From Amorphochlora amoebiformis (taxonomy: Eukaryota > Cercozoa > Chlorarachniophyceae), in the NCBI GenBank assembly GCA_054601695.1, contig BAAHQB010000088.1, forward strand, positions 310,001 to 374,000: DNA of 64,000 nt, written 5' to 3'. The number at the start of each line of letters is the position of its first letter. Position 1 is the first letter of the stretch. Under the pieces are notes generated by a model. It searched no databases, was not told the DNA's origin, and saw only the letters and a program-made list of their open reading frames with translations. This document shows positions 1 to 13,574 of this stretch, piece after piece. The translations under genes and the position numbers were made by a program.

Positions 1-12
1 GTTATATATACA

Positions 13-61
<49 letters not shown>

Positions 62-108
62 GCCTAATATCAACCTTCTGTACCTCCCCCTCACAAGTCG
101 GCATAAGG

Positions 109-142
<34 letters not shown>

Positions 143-199
143 TAAGATATAGGTATAACATATATATATATGTATATATGCATATATATATTATATATG

Positions 200-233
<34 letters not shown>

Positions 234-395
234 TGTATATGTATAAGTACATGTATATGTATATGTATACATGTATATACATATATATGTATGTATAATA
301 TACATATACATATATATATGTGAATATATATATATATATATATATTATATGTTATATACATATATACAAATATATATATATATACATATATATAC

Positions 396-439
<44 letters not shown>

Positions 440-586
440 ATAATGTATATACATATATATATATATATAACATCACACATATATATATATACATTGTATA
501 TATATATATATTTATATATATACATATATATATGTATATTATATGTTATATACATACATAAAAATATATGTATATATGTACACATA

Positions 587-627
<41 letters not shown>

Positions 628-720
628 TGTATATAAAATATAATGTATATATACATATATAAAACATATACATACGCACATACCATATAAATCCATACAT
701 ATATTTACAATAACATACCT
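1..720. repeat. TA-rich microsatellite block, no gene
   Basis: Mixed TATATA, TATATG and TATACA repeats with one short unique insert near 58-108. I see no exon with splice sites here. Confidence 0.9.
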
Positions 721-935
721 ATATTCATATATACATACCTATATCCCCAATCCCCAACCCTAACCCCAATTCTAATCCTACCCGCAACCCTAACCCTAAC
801 TCTAACCCTAACCCTACCCTAACCCCCTAACGGTCGCTCCCAGCATAACAGCCCCACAAATTGGCGGAGTCATGGCCCTAGCGCTAAAACACGCAAGAAT
901 TAACCCAATTCTAACCCCCAATCCTAACCTTTCAA
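721..935 (-). repeat. Degenerate telomere-like block, C-rich on + strand
   Basis: From about 740 to 826 the + strand carries CCCTAACCCTAA-type units with many variants (CCCCAA, CTAATC, CCGCAA), so the TTAGGG strand is the minus strand. Scattered further units continue to about 930. The orientation is opposite to the larger array at 2296-2849. Confidence 0.85.
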
Positions 936-1140
936 CAGTATAGGAATACTTGGCTGCGCGCTAAACATTGGCCCTACGCTAGCTTTGCTCGTCTTTGGGG
1001 TCATACAGTCAGGTTCTCACCTCTCTCTCTCTCTCTCTCTCTCTTTTCTCTGCACTTTGACTCACTTTGTCTCCTTCTCCTTTCGAGCTGATTGGCAATC
1101 CCTCTGGCTGTGTGTGTGACTGGCTCGCTGTCTGTCTGTC

Positions 1141-1489
1141 TTGCTGTCTGGCTGTGTGACTGACTGTCTGCCTGTGTGACTGGCTGTCTGCCTGTGTGAC
1201 TGGCTATCTGCTTGTGTGACTGGCTGTCTGCCTGTGCGACTGGCTGTCTGCCTGTGTGACTGGCTGTCTGGCTGTGTGACTGACTGTCTGCCTGTGTGAC
1301 TGGCTGTCTGCCTGTGTGACTGGCTGTCTGCCTGTGTGACTGGCTATCTGGCTGTGTGACTGACTGTCTGCCTGTGTGACTGGCTGTCTGCCTGTGTGAC
1401 TGACTGTCTGCCTGTGTGACTGGCTGTCTGGCTGTGTGACTGACTGTCTGGCTGTGTGACTGGCTGTCTGGCTGTGTGACTGGCTGTGT
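1141..1489 (+). repeat. 20-bp minisatellite, about 17 copies
   Basis: A tandem array of TGGCTGTCTGCCTGTGTGAC with period 20. Three units fill each 60-base line, which makes the periodicity plain. Variants alternate at the fourth base (TGGC/TGAC) and eleventh base (GCCTG/GGCTG), giving a weak higher-order pattern. Preceding bases 1104-1140 are related but irregular. Not a CRISPR array: there are no unique spacers. Confidence 0.95.
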
Positions 1490-1863
1490 AAACCTTAACC
1501 CGAATCCTAATCTGGGTGTCTTAAGGTTTTTCTATATGTAAGCATATGTAATGTTTTACATGGACTTGCATGCATGAATATGTGAAAATATAGTTAGGTA
1601 GAAATTTTTATAGTTATTACGTATGAAATATGTGAAAATATAGTTAGGTAGAAATTTTTATAGCTATTACGTATGATTGATACATACATACATACACATA
1701 TACATGTAGAAACTTATATGTGTATATATATATATATATATATGTAGAAATTTTTATAGAACTATTACATAATGCATATATATATACTATTATCATATAC
1801 ATATATATATATATATGTATATATCAATATATATACATATATATTTGTATACGTATGTATAGA

Positions 1864-1915
<52 letters not shown>

Positions 1916-2143
1916 TTATACATGTATTTTTACCGTTACATTAGATATTTTCAAAGACGCAACACACACATATATATATATATATGTATATGTGTGTGTA
2001 TATATAAAAAAACCTTTATTATAGGTATAATATATATACATATCTTATTATATTATACATATACATATACATTTACATATCATATGCATATACATATACA
2101 TATACATATAAATATACATATACATATTCAGATACATATACAT

Positions 2144-2178
<35 letters not shown>

Positions 2179-2183
2179 TATAG

Positions 2184-2220
<37 letters not shown>

Positions 2221-2223
2221 GCC
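1490..2223. repeat. Direct duplication followed by TA/ATATAC repeats
   Basis: A unit of about 50 bp containing AATATAGTTAGGTAGAAAT occurs at 1579-1625 and 1629-1675, with a shorter third version (GTAGAAATTTTTATAGAACT) near 1744-1765. From 1690 to 2220 the sequence is TA- and ATATAC-type microsatellite. No exon seen. Confidence 0.8.
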
Positions 2224-2295
2224 ATGAATCGGAGGAACGGGGACGTTTTGGTGCTGTGGCTTATGGCCGGTAGCCTAGGGTTAGGAATTCGCATA

Positions 2296-2849
2296 CTGTT
2301 AGGGTTAGGGTTAGGGTTACGGTTAGGGTTAGGGTTAGGGTTACAGTTAGGGTTAGGGTTAGGGTGAGGACCAGATTATTCCCATGTCTTAGTCCGAGGA
2401 CCATGAGGGTTAGGGTTAGGGTTAGGGTTAGGTTAAGGTTAGGGTTAGGGCTAGGAATTCGTCTACGAGGGTTAGGGTTAGAGTTAGGGTTACTATGTTA
2501 AGTTAGGGTTAGAGCTAGGCTAGGAATTCGCCTACTAGGGTTAGGATTAGGGTTAGGGTTAGGGTTAGGATTAGGGCTAGGGTTAGGATTAGGGTAAGGG
2601 TTAGGGTTAGGGTTAGGGCTACACTTAGGGTTAGGATTAGGGCTAGGGTTAGGGTTAGGGTAAGGTTAGGGTTAGGGTTAGGGTTAGTGTTAGGGTTAGG
2701 GTTAGGGCCAAGGTTAGGGTTATAGGGTTATTATGTTTAGGGATAGAGCTAGGCTAGAAATTCGCCTACAAGGGTTAGGGTTAGGGTTAGGGTTAGGGTT
2801 AGGGTTAGGGTTAGGGTTAGGGTTAGGGTTAGGGTTAGGGTTAGGGTTA
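2296..2849 (+). repeat. Interstitial telomere-like (TTAGGG)n array with higher-order unit
   Basis: Degenerate TTAGGG repeats (variants TTAGGA, TTAGAG, CTAGGG, TTACGG) fill this block; the last stretch, 2770-2846, is almost pure. The array is broken by a recurring insert close to GCTAGGAATTCGCCTAC near 2452, 2519 and 2752, with a diverged copy near 2283, each followed by renewed TTAGGG units. It is flanked by unique and TA-repeat DNA on both sides, so it is not the chromosome end within this window. Confidence 0.93.
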
Positions 2850-2940
2850 GATTTACTTATAGTTATCTGTATGTCATTATGTCCAGTTTTGAATATAGCG
2901 CTAGTTTAATACCGTACGTAGTCACAGTCTAGATCTAGAC

Positions 2941-2977
<37 letters not shown>

Positions 2978-3235
2978 GTATACATATGTATATATATATG
3001 TATACATATAATATATATATATGTATGTTTATGTACATACACAGATGTGTATATGTGCAAGGACGTATGATTGTAATATACATGTATAAATACGGTATAT
3101 ATACACACATATATATATATACATGTATATATATATATATATATAGGTGTATATATATATATATCTAAATATATATACAATATATATATATATATATATA
3201 TACATATATATTCGTATTATATGGGTGTCTAAATA

Positions 3236-3276
<41 letters not shown>

Positions 3277-3417
3277 ATTACATACATAATGGACATATAT
3301 ATATATATGTGTATGTGTATATGTACATACATACATATATGTGTATGTATGCATGTATATTATACATATATAATATTTATGTATATAAATACATGTGTAT
3401 ATGTATGTATAACTGTT
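2850..3417. repeat. Short unique stretch then TA repeats upstream of the first gene
   Basis: About 90 bp of unique sequence (2850-2940) is followed by TA, TATG and TACA repeats up to the start codon at 3418. No other feature is supported. Confidence 0.75.
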
Positions 3418-3651
3418 ATGAATACATATCTGCTATGTGTATTAACGCCAGTTCTATCACTCATTGCCGTCGCGGCTTCGATCGCCCTCCGAGTGCTATC
3501 TACACTGAGAAGTCGCCGGTAAGTAAATCACCCTAATGAGCTGTCAAAAACACATCACTTATGCATATATGTAAATATATGTGTATATATATATGTATAG
3601 TATCAATGTTTTATATTTAAATGGAATAGTAATGACATATGTGTGTGTGTG

Positions 3652-3738
<87 letters not shown>

Positions 3739-4511
3739 TATTTATTTATATATGTATGTATTAATACGTATGAATATGCTGTATACATTTACATATAAAT
3801 GTACACACACACACACATAATATATATATATATATATATACATACATATATATATATATACATATACACATTTCATATACATATATATATATATACCAGT
3901 CTTGAGAGATAATAGAAGCGTACGATACCGATCTGAACATACCTAAGATATTCACATACACATAGTAGACACACATACATATTTCCAACCCATGCATATG
4001 CATCTCAGTCTCGAAGCTATGGACGGGGACCTGATGGACATAAACTCAAGGCTGGCTCAAACCCTAGGGAGTGTTTTGAGCGACCCTTCGGTAGCTTCTC
4101 GGTCAGATTCCGGGTGAGTTGATTTGCAGACGCAATTAGTAGTATAATGATACTGATAGTACAATGATAATGGTTTTTTTTTTTTTTTAAAGTGTTGTAT
4201 GCTAAATATATATATTCTTTTAATTTTTTAGATGTGTATGTGTAGATGTAATGTTGTGTGTGTGTGTGTGAATGTACTCATACATATGTATGTGTATATG
4301 TGTAATATATATATATATATATACATTTATACATATATATAATATATATATATATGTAATATGTATAAATATAATATAAATTTTAATGGATACTTAAACG
4401 CATATATATATATATATATATGTACATATGTCCATACATATACTTATATAATATTACTGAATGCATATATTCATGTTTATAAATGTTGTATGTTATACTT
4501 GACGCTATGTG

Positions 4512-4552
<41 letters not shown>

Positions 4553-4646
4553 CACACAATATATATACATGTACATATACATATACACACACATATATAT
4601 ATATATATAAATATATATACACATATATATGTATGATATACATATT

Positions 4647-4686
<40 letters not shown>

Positions 4687-4709
4687 CATAGCGCTCATGT
4701 ATATACATT

Positions 4710-4748
<39 letters not shown>

Positions 4749-4836
4749 TATCATTTGAAACGTATAAAGGAGATCAGCGCTCGAGCTGACAGACTTCGGA
4801 GATGATCGAAAAGATTACGACACGTTTGAGTTATAA
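3418..4836 (+). CDS. Small three-exon signal/anchor membrane protein, 90 aa
   Basis: Exons 3418-3518, 4009-4113 and 4770-4836 join in frame (phases 2 and 2) into a complete 90-residue frame ending in TAA. Donors are GTAAGT and GTGAGT; acceptors are CTCAG and a weaker ATAAAG. Residues 4-30 ([20 protein letters not shown] core) form one strong hydrophobic segment that is either a signal peptide or a membrane anchor, followed by a basic stop-transfer-like stretch (RSRR). The remaining 55 residues are polar and end in an acidic, aromatic tail ([17 protein letters not shown]). I recognise no family; a one-pass membrane protein with a short tail is the simplest reading. Exons 1 and 2 each have a second open frame, but only this combination gives a leader and frame closure. 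Introns are (TA)n-rich. Confidence 0.6.
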
Positions 4837-5292
4837 CCTAGTACTACTGTGAGTAGAGACCTAGAGACTTCCAGATCTTAGTAGTAGATTCATCTGAGGT
4901 GTTGCTGCGCTGTCCAACGTTGTTGCAAATTAAAGTTGTCGAAAATGCCGTGTATGAGACTCACTTCAAAAGTGCAACATATGTGACGTCCCAACTTAGT
5001 AATTTTGGAGTTCTAGACTAGCAGACCCATACAGTTTTACGTAGTTCTAGAGTTACTAGACTACCAGTATCACTGCGGCGTCAGTGCTTGTAATACTATG
5101 ATTCAATCAAATTCTTAGACACATTAGACTTATCAGTATCTAGAGCTAGGTATATACTGGAAAAGGACTATAATACAGTAAATTGATGTATATAACTAGT
5201 ATATAACTAGTTTAATTTAGCTATAGCTCTATCGGTGTGCACTGTGCAGTACCTTTGGACTCCATACATAACAAAAATTATCTTGATAATAT
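4837..5292. other. CTAG-rich intergenic spacer between convergent genes
   Basis: About 450 bp with almost no (TA)n and roughly ten CTAG tetramers (for example CTAGTACT, TCTAGAC, CTAGAGCTAGG, two ACTAGT). No exon with splice sites is evident. The same texture returns at 11640-11960 and 25430-26210. Confidence 0.6.
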
Positions 5293-5784
5293 TTAATCAG
5301 GAATAAATTCAAACCACAGCTGCTCAAAAAAGTAGTTTTTCGGGGGGTTATAATCCGGTGGCATGTCGACAGAAAAGTGGGTTTCGTTGAAATCGCTCAC
5401 GCGCATGGGCGTCGGGTTTTCGTAGTCGGTTTCTTTTACGGGGTATTTCATCACCTGTTTTTGCGTAACGTGTGTTCCTTGTTTCCGCGGTATTTATTTT
5501 TATTATTTTAAAAATATGTAGAATTAAAACTGTAGATATATGTACTTCTTTATTCCACATGTTTGTACCTACGTATACGTGTGTTCACATATGAATATAT
5601 ACGTATTGGTTTATGACATATATATATATATATATATATACATATATACATATTATATATAATATGTATATTGGATCTTCATATATGTAAAAAAGATGCA
5701 CATATAATAGATGTGCGCACATGTACACGTACATATATACGATTATATATACATATATATATATATATATATAATATATATATG

Positions 5785-5815
<31 letters not shown>

Positions 5816-6147
5816 GTGTGTATATACATGTTCACACATTCACATGTGTGTGTACACGACGACTATATATGTCCATGTTTAATTTACATACCTCTCTCTC
5901 CTCCTCAATCTTCCTTACCCTCTTTCTCTAACACAATCTCCCTTCACGTTCTCCCTCTCTTTCTCTATCTCTCACTCTCTATCCCACTCACTCACTTTCG
6001 CTCTGACTCTCTCTCCCTCTCTCGCTTCTCTCTCCCTCTCTCTCTTCTCTCTCCCTCTCTCTCTCTCTCCCAACTCTCACTCCCTCCCATTATTCCTACG
6101 CACACTCTCTCACATATATATATATATATATGTATATATATTTATAA

Positions 6148-6185
<38 letters not shown>

Positions 6186-7173
6186 TCTTAAAAAACTCTA
6201 CCGTTATATTGCATATTCATATCCACACAAACATATATATATACATATATACACATATATATATGATATATGTATATATATATATACGATATATATATAT
6301 GTATATATATATATATTATATATGTTTACCCTAACGACTTGATGCATAGCGGACGCCGGCAAATTCTTTCGGAATTTCGCCCGGACAGTACCTGTCTTTC
6401 CATGTTCTCTAATCACCTTCCCCCACATAGCTCTGATATATGCACACAATTTCGTGAAAAAAGATCGATCTGGATGTGTGTGAATATAGTGTCTTCCTCT
6501 CTAACCAGCCTTATCCATACAACTCTGATGTATGAGTACATTCGTAACAAATATGGATCATATCCCACTGGATTTCTAGATATGTATCTACACATATTGT
6601 TGCTTAATAGATAAAACATATTTATTAGTAAATATATATATATATATATAGATATATTTATTTATATATACATATATGAAATATATATGTATGCCTATAT
6701 TTTATTATGTTCATATATATGTACACACAAAAATATATATGTATATGCATATATATATGTATATGCATATATATATATATAAATTATTTATTTAGTTTTA
6801 GTACATAGTATATATGTGCAATGTATAAGAATGTATATGTGCGTGAATGGTATCATATTCACATCTCTCGAGATGGCTCTGATGTAGGAATACTTTCGTA
6901 CACAACCTGTGAATCAGTATGTGTGTGTGAATGGTGTTGTATTATTTCCATGATCTATCTAATCACCTCTCCCCATATTGTTTCTGATGTGTGAATATAT
7001 ATGTTTGTATAAATAGTGGAAGTAGGAATGTGTGAATGGGAATATGTGCGTGTGTATATGTATATATACACGTTATATATATATATATATTTTTATATAT
7101 ATATATGTATATATTATATTGTACACTAAAATGTAATGATAATATCCATGTCCACTCACGTTTATATATTAAA

Positions 7174-7204
<31 letters not shown>

Positions 7205-7419
7205 GGTATATTATTATAGATAATCCCACACATGAGATGTATATATAGGGTGTTTAGAGTAGGTCGTGGTATTCTTTTTTTTCTGTTTTTCTCCTATTTT
7301 GCCTGTAAAAGCTTCCTTTCTTTCTGGTTTTTGCCTTGTATATGTAGGCTACCTGTGGGTTGGTTTATATATATATATACATATATACATATATATTGTA
7401 TATAATATATATGCATTAT

Positions 7420-7450
<31 letters not shown>

Positions 7451-7736
7451 ATATATATATATATATGTATAAATATAAATATTTTTTATGTTTAGATATG
7501 TGTGTATACATATATATATATCGTATATATATACACACACGCACACACACACACCCACATATATATATATATATATATATATATGTATACAATACATAAC
7601 CACATATGTACATAATGTTATCTCTAGAACTTTTTTACATACAACATAAGTACAGAAAATATTCTATGGTATACACGATATATTCTGTTAAATATATACA
7701 TATATATATATATATATTAATTTAAATAGCAAAGGT

Positions 7737-7782
<46 letters not shown>

Positions 7783-9090
7783 CACAATATGTATACATTA
7801 AAATCTAACTAATTCTAAACATGTACATAGGATTTTAACACATGAATGTAGAGAATACCTTTTTCCCGACAAAATGATTTGCATCGTTACGGGTTTTACA
7901 ACCCTCTATCTGGATTAAGGCAGTACCAGGATATTGCCTAAATAAGATTAATATGACACGTGCCTTAGTATGTAGATGTATTTTTTTGCGCATATATCTA
8001 TGTGTATATAGATATATTTGTATATATTATATAATATGTACATATATATATATATCTATATATATATATATTTGCATATGTATACACACACACATATATA
8101 TATATATATCTACACACATATATATATATATAATATCTACATGCTATCGTATTTCTTCTCGTACATACAAAACAATAACCTGGCCTTACTCCTCCTAAAC
8201 GACACGAAAACACCTAATAATGGGTTACCAACACCATTACTACTACAGACAAGCTTGGTGTTATATGATCTTACTTCCTCCTTAAACTTAAATACGCATC
8301 ACAGATGGCGTAACCCTAGTGAATACTCATGTTCCACGGTCCGAAAAATACCCATATTTACACGGGTACTATACATGCTCTTGAACCGAGGAGAGGGAGG
8401 GAGGAGGAGAGGGGGTCGGGAAAAAGGAGAAGGGATATAGAACAGAGAGACGGAGTAGTTGAGCAATGAAGGAGAACGAAGAGGTCTGAGCTGCGGCTAG
8501 GGCCTTGGTGAGGGTAGGGCTGGCTGGGGGTGAAAGGGGTCTGGGGCTTGGATTAGAGTGTGATCCATAGTTTTTATGGAAGGAGGGGAGGAAAGGGATG
8601 AAGTGAGGAGAGCCAAGGGGTCATGGAAGGGAAAAAGAGAGGGATAATGGAGGGGAAAAGGGAGGAGAAGAGAGAGGGAAATAGGATGGATAGCGACAGG
8701 TATTGAATGAAGGAAAGAAGGGAGAGGCCTGGGTTGGGGGGTTTAGGGCTCCAGTTAGGGTCGCGGCTAGGATTAGGTTACCACGGTGATAGTTTTTCTT
8801 TTCTTTGCGAAAGTTTGCTAATTCAAATGACTTCCCTAGGAGACCACCAGACCTATATAATAATAGGAGTATGTGTATGTATTTATATATGTATTTATAG
8901 ATTTATACACATGCATATGTGTGTATATGTCACACACACACACACACACAAATATACCTACATATGTATATAATATATATATATATACATACATATATAT
9001 ATATATATATATTATATATGTGTGTGTATATACATACATACTTATAATCTGCATTATTGTATTACTGTACAATATATATATATATATACA

Positions 9091-9133
<43 letters not shown>

Positions 9134-9165
9134 TATGTATGTATGTATGTATATATATGTATATA

Positions 9166-9215
<50 letters not shown>

Positions 9216-9439
9216 TAATATATATTATATATATATATATATTCTATATATATATATGTTCAATTTATGCACGTCCAGACTATTTTTATATTCACGTATA
9301 GATGTACGTAAATATGCTACTGTGAATACACATTTTATATGTGGACACATATACATAAATTTATACATATACGTATATTCAGATATTTATATATATATAT
9401 ATATTATGTATGTATGTGCCTATATATATGTAGTAATTT

Positions 9440-9471
<32 letters not shown>

Positions 9472-9523
9472 GTATGTGGATTTATATATACATATATATA
9501 TATATATATTTGTGTATTTGTTA

Positions 9524-9594
<71 letters not shown>

Positions 9595-9755
9595 CACATT
9601 ATTTATATCTCTATATATATATATGCATATACATATATAATATATTTATACATATATATATATATATACATATAGAATATATGTATATATATATATATAT
9701 ATCATATATAGATATATATAAGTATTTATACACATATATACACATATATGTATGT

Positions 9756-9798
<43 letters not shown>

Positions 9799-10042
9799 TA
9801 TAGATATAAAATACACACATAATGTGGACACCAACATACACATTATGAGTCGCAAATTGGTTACCGAGATGAGCTGGGGTGATGGGGTGAGAGGGGGTAT
9901 TTGGAGGGGAGGTAGGGGGAGAGGCACAGAAGAACAACAGAGGTGCCTAGGGCAGCGATTCTGATTTGTGTATAAGCTTGTGTGTGTATAAATGTATGGA
10001 TGTATATTTCTATACATATATTATATATATATGTATATACAT

Positions 10043-10074
<32 letters not shown>

Positions 10075-10181
10075 TAAATGTAAATGTAATTTATATATAT
10101 TTCTATATTCACACTTGATATATGTATTTTTACATGTATACTTTCGAATAATACATTAAATATAAATATACATACACACAT

Positions 10182-10214
<33 letters not shown>

Positions 10215-11200
10215 ATATATTAATTATATGTATGTATGTATAAACATACATACATAATTATATATGCGTTACAAACATGCACACACACACACGTACAACC
10301 ACACACAACACGCACACACCCACCCACTAGACACCCATTAAAACAACCCCCTTTTATCTTCACCCAACATCCTCAAGTTTAATCTAACCTACTTTACCCA
10401 AACTTACAATGACTTCACACGACGACTAATGGGATACCGTCCTACACCTGACCACACTGAATGGCAAAAAGCCAGTAAAGTTCACTAACAGCAGGTGAAA
10501 GAGGGAGAGCAAAACGCGGATAAGAAATGAAGAGAGAGAAATAATGGTGAGAGTTGAGAGAAAGGAGAGAAAGGAGAGAGACAGAGACGGAGAAGAGGAG
10601 CGGGACGAGGGATTCGGAAAGCTTGGAGAGGGGAGCCGATAGGCACGGGAAGGTTGTACACCGTTTGGAAAACATCGGGATCCATTGAATACTTTGTGTA
10701 TATTTACTTGGAGACACACACACGCACAAATATTTACGTATGAAAGTGTGTGTGAATGTACGTTGGTCTGCACTGTTGCATCAGTATGTATTGAGTGCCT
10801 TCAAATATATGTGTACAACCCCCGCCCCCGGATAATTTTCAGCCAAGATACCAAATATACATTAATGAAAGCATAATATTAATAAGGAATCCCCGAGGGA
10901 TTTCCAGGCGGTGTTGAGGGGACAAAATTCAACGACACCCGTGCACGGCCACATTGGCGTAGCGTGACTGAGGACTATGTCACAGCCATTCACACAACAA
11001 GTATCGATCTTACTGTATTCACATATCAAAACTTGATATCGTAGAATTCGTGACTGAGTGCTATGTCACATGGTGTGTCGTCCCGCCCTTGTCCCACCGG
11101 TTGGATGCGGGAGCCAAGGCCAAGGTGCAAGCTGGCCCCCCTTGAGATCTACGAACGCCCCTGAGCTCTATAGCTTACCCCCTTGCCTCCTATATCCATC
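5293..11200 (-). CDS. Unknown multi-exon gene, 5' part incompletely resolved
   Basis: The 3' part is well supported. Exons 7859-7908, 6506-6575 and the terminal exon 5293-5454 (stop TAA at 5293) join with matching phases into an open frame containing [35 protein letters not shown] and [12 protein letters not shown] at the C-terminus. Further upstream, exons 11179-11200, 11098-11160, 10939-10974 and 10662-10691 also join in phase and add a Gly/Pro/Trp- and Cys-containing segment ([30 protein letters not shown]). The link between 10662 and 7908 is unresolved, and the start codon is not identified; a frame at 9865-9960 with a hydrophobic stretch is a possible exon but does not fit the phases. 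I do not recognise the protein. The two parts could be separate genes. Confidence 0.5.
5885..6110 (+). repeat. Pyrimidine-rich tract (CT)n in an intron
   Basis: CTCTCTCCCT-type sequence on the + strand within the terminal intron of the 5293-11200 gene. Here the sense strand of the gene is the purine strand, unlike most other such tracts in the window. Confidence 0.85.
6403..6995 (-). repeat. Decayed copies of an exon 3' edge
   Basis: The real exon (6506-6575) ends in the minus-strand sequence ACATCAGAGTTGTATGG followed by AAGGCTG and a GTTAGA donor. Similar minus-strand fragments lie at about 6403-6443 (ATATCAGAGCTATGTGGGGG, donor-like GTGATTAG), 6867-6890 (CATCAGAGCCATCTCGAG) and 6955-6992 (CATCAGAAACAATATGGGG, GTGATTAG). 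The copies are separated by (TA)n and do not keep the reading frame. Confidence 0.65.
8385..8735 (-). repeat. Polypurine tract with telomere-like segments
   Basis: GAGGAGAGGGAGGG-type purine sequence on the + strand, so the sense strand of the surrounding minus-strand gene is pyrimidine-rich. A G-rich segment at 8495-8560 contains GGGTAGGGCT and GGGGCTTGGATTAG. Confidence 0.75.
10495..10640 (-). repeat. Polypurine tract
   Basis: GAGAGAGAAATAATGG and AAAGGAGAGAAAGGAGAGAG on the + strand, pyrimidine on the sense strand of the minus gene. It lies directly downstream of the candidate exon 10662-10691. Confidence 0.7.
10962..11078 (-). repeat. Direct repeat copying an exon 5' edge and acceptor
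   Basis: On the + strand, CGTGACTGAGGACTATGTCAC at 10963-10983 is repeated as CGTGACTGAGTGCTATGTCAC near 11050-11070. The first copy spans the acceptor (ACATAG) and start of candidate exon 10939-10974; the second lies just upstream in the preceding intron. Confidence 0.6.
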
Positions 11201-12824
<1,624 letters not shown>

Positions 12825-13510
12825 TTACCACTTACAAGGGTGGACAAGGCGGTGCTGCCCTTTAGCCTGAAAAAGAACACATGTTAAGTAGGCGATTTAA
12901 ACTGTACTCTTACTCCTTTTACCTGGAGGTCCGCCAGGTGAGTCTTGACCTCCTCAGGGGTGTGCTTTCTCTTGTTGTTTACCCAGAATCTAGACAGTTA
13001 CGTCTAATATGAGAGACGGTGGAAAAAGAGATGCGGAATATAGTGGAGAAGGAAATCCGAGAGGATAGATAAAGAAGAGAAAGGAGCGAGTTTACGGGCC
13101 GCGTAACATGTACGAAGGTACACATGAGCTGTGAGAGCGTATTCATAAGCCGTGTAAGTATGTACATGGATGTTTAGGAACCGTGAGATCACTTACTGCC
13201 CTTGAATATGTCCTAGGAAAAGAGTGAAAGAGAAAAGAGCTTCCGTTTGGTTCTAACCCATCGGCGTCGATATCCTCATCCTGGAACTGAATGTGCTTAC
13301 AGCTGAGCACATTGCACATTGTAGCAGTTCCCATTTCGCTTTGGGCGTGAGCTCCTTTCTTCATCTCGTCCATAAGAAGCTAGTATACCCATTAAATGAA
13401 AAATGAAAACATGTATCGATTTAAAGTATGTACTATTACATAAACATTTTCATATACGTATGTACATTTACATATATAATAATTATGTTTATATATATTT
13501 ATATATATAG

Positions 13511-13574
<64 letters not shown>

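Noticed and set aside
1141-1489. CRISPR-like periodicity
   Set aside because: Units are contiguous 20-mers with no unique spacers.
2296-2849. Chromosome end (telomere)
   Set aside because: The array is degenerate and flanked by non-telomeric DNA on both sides.
8018-8440. 140-codon + strand open frame
   Set aside because: Its first third is TA repeat and its end is a purine tract; the unique middle has no supporting splice sites or motif. It stays possible but unsupported.
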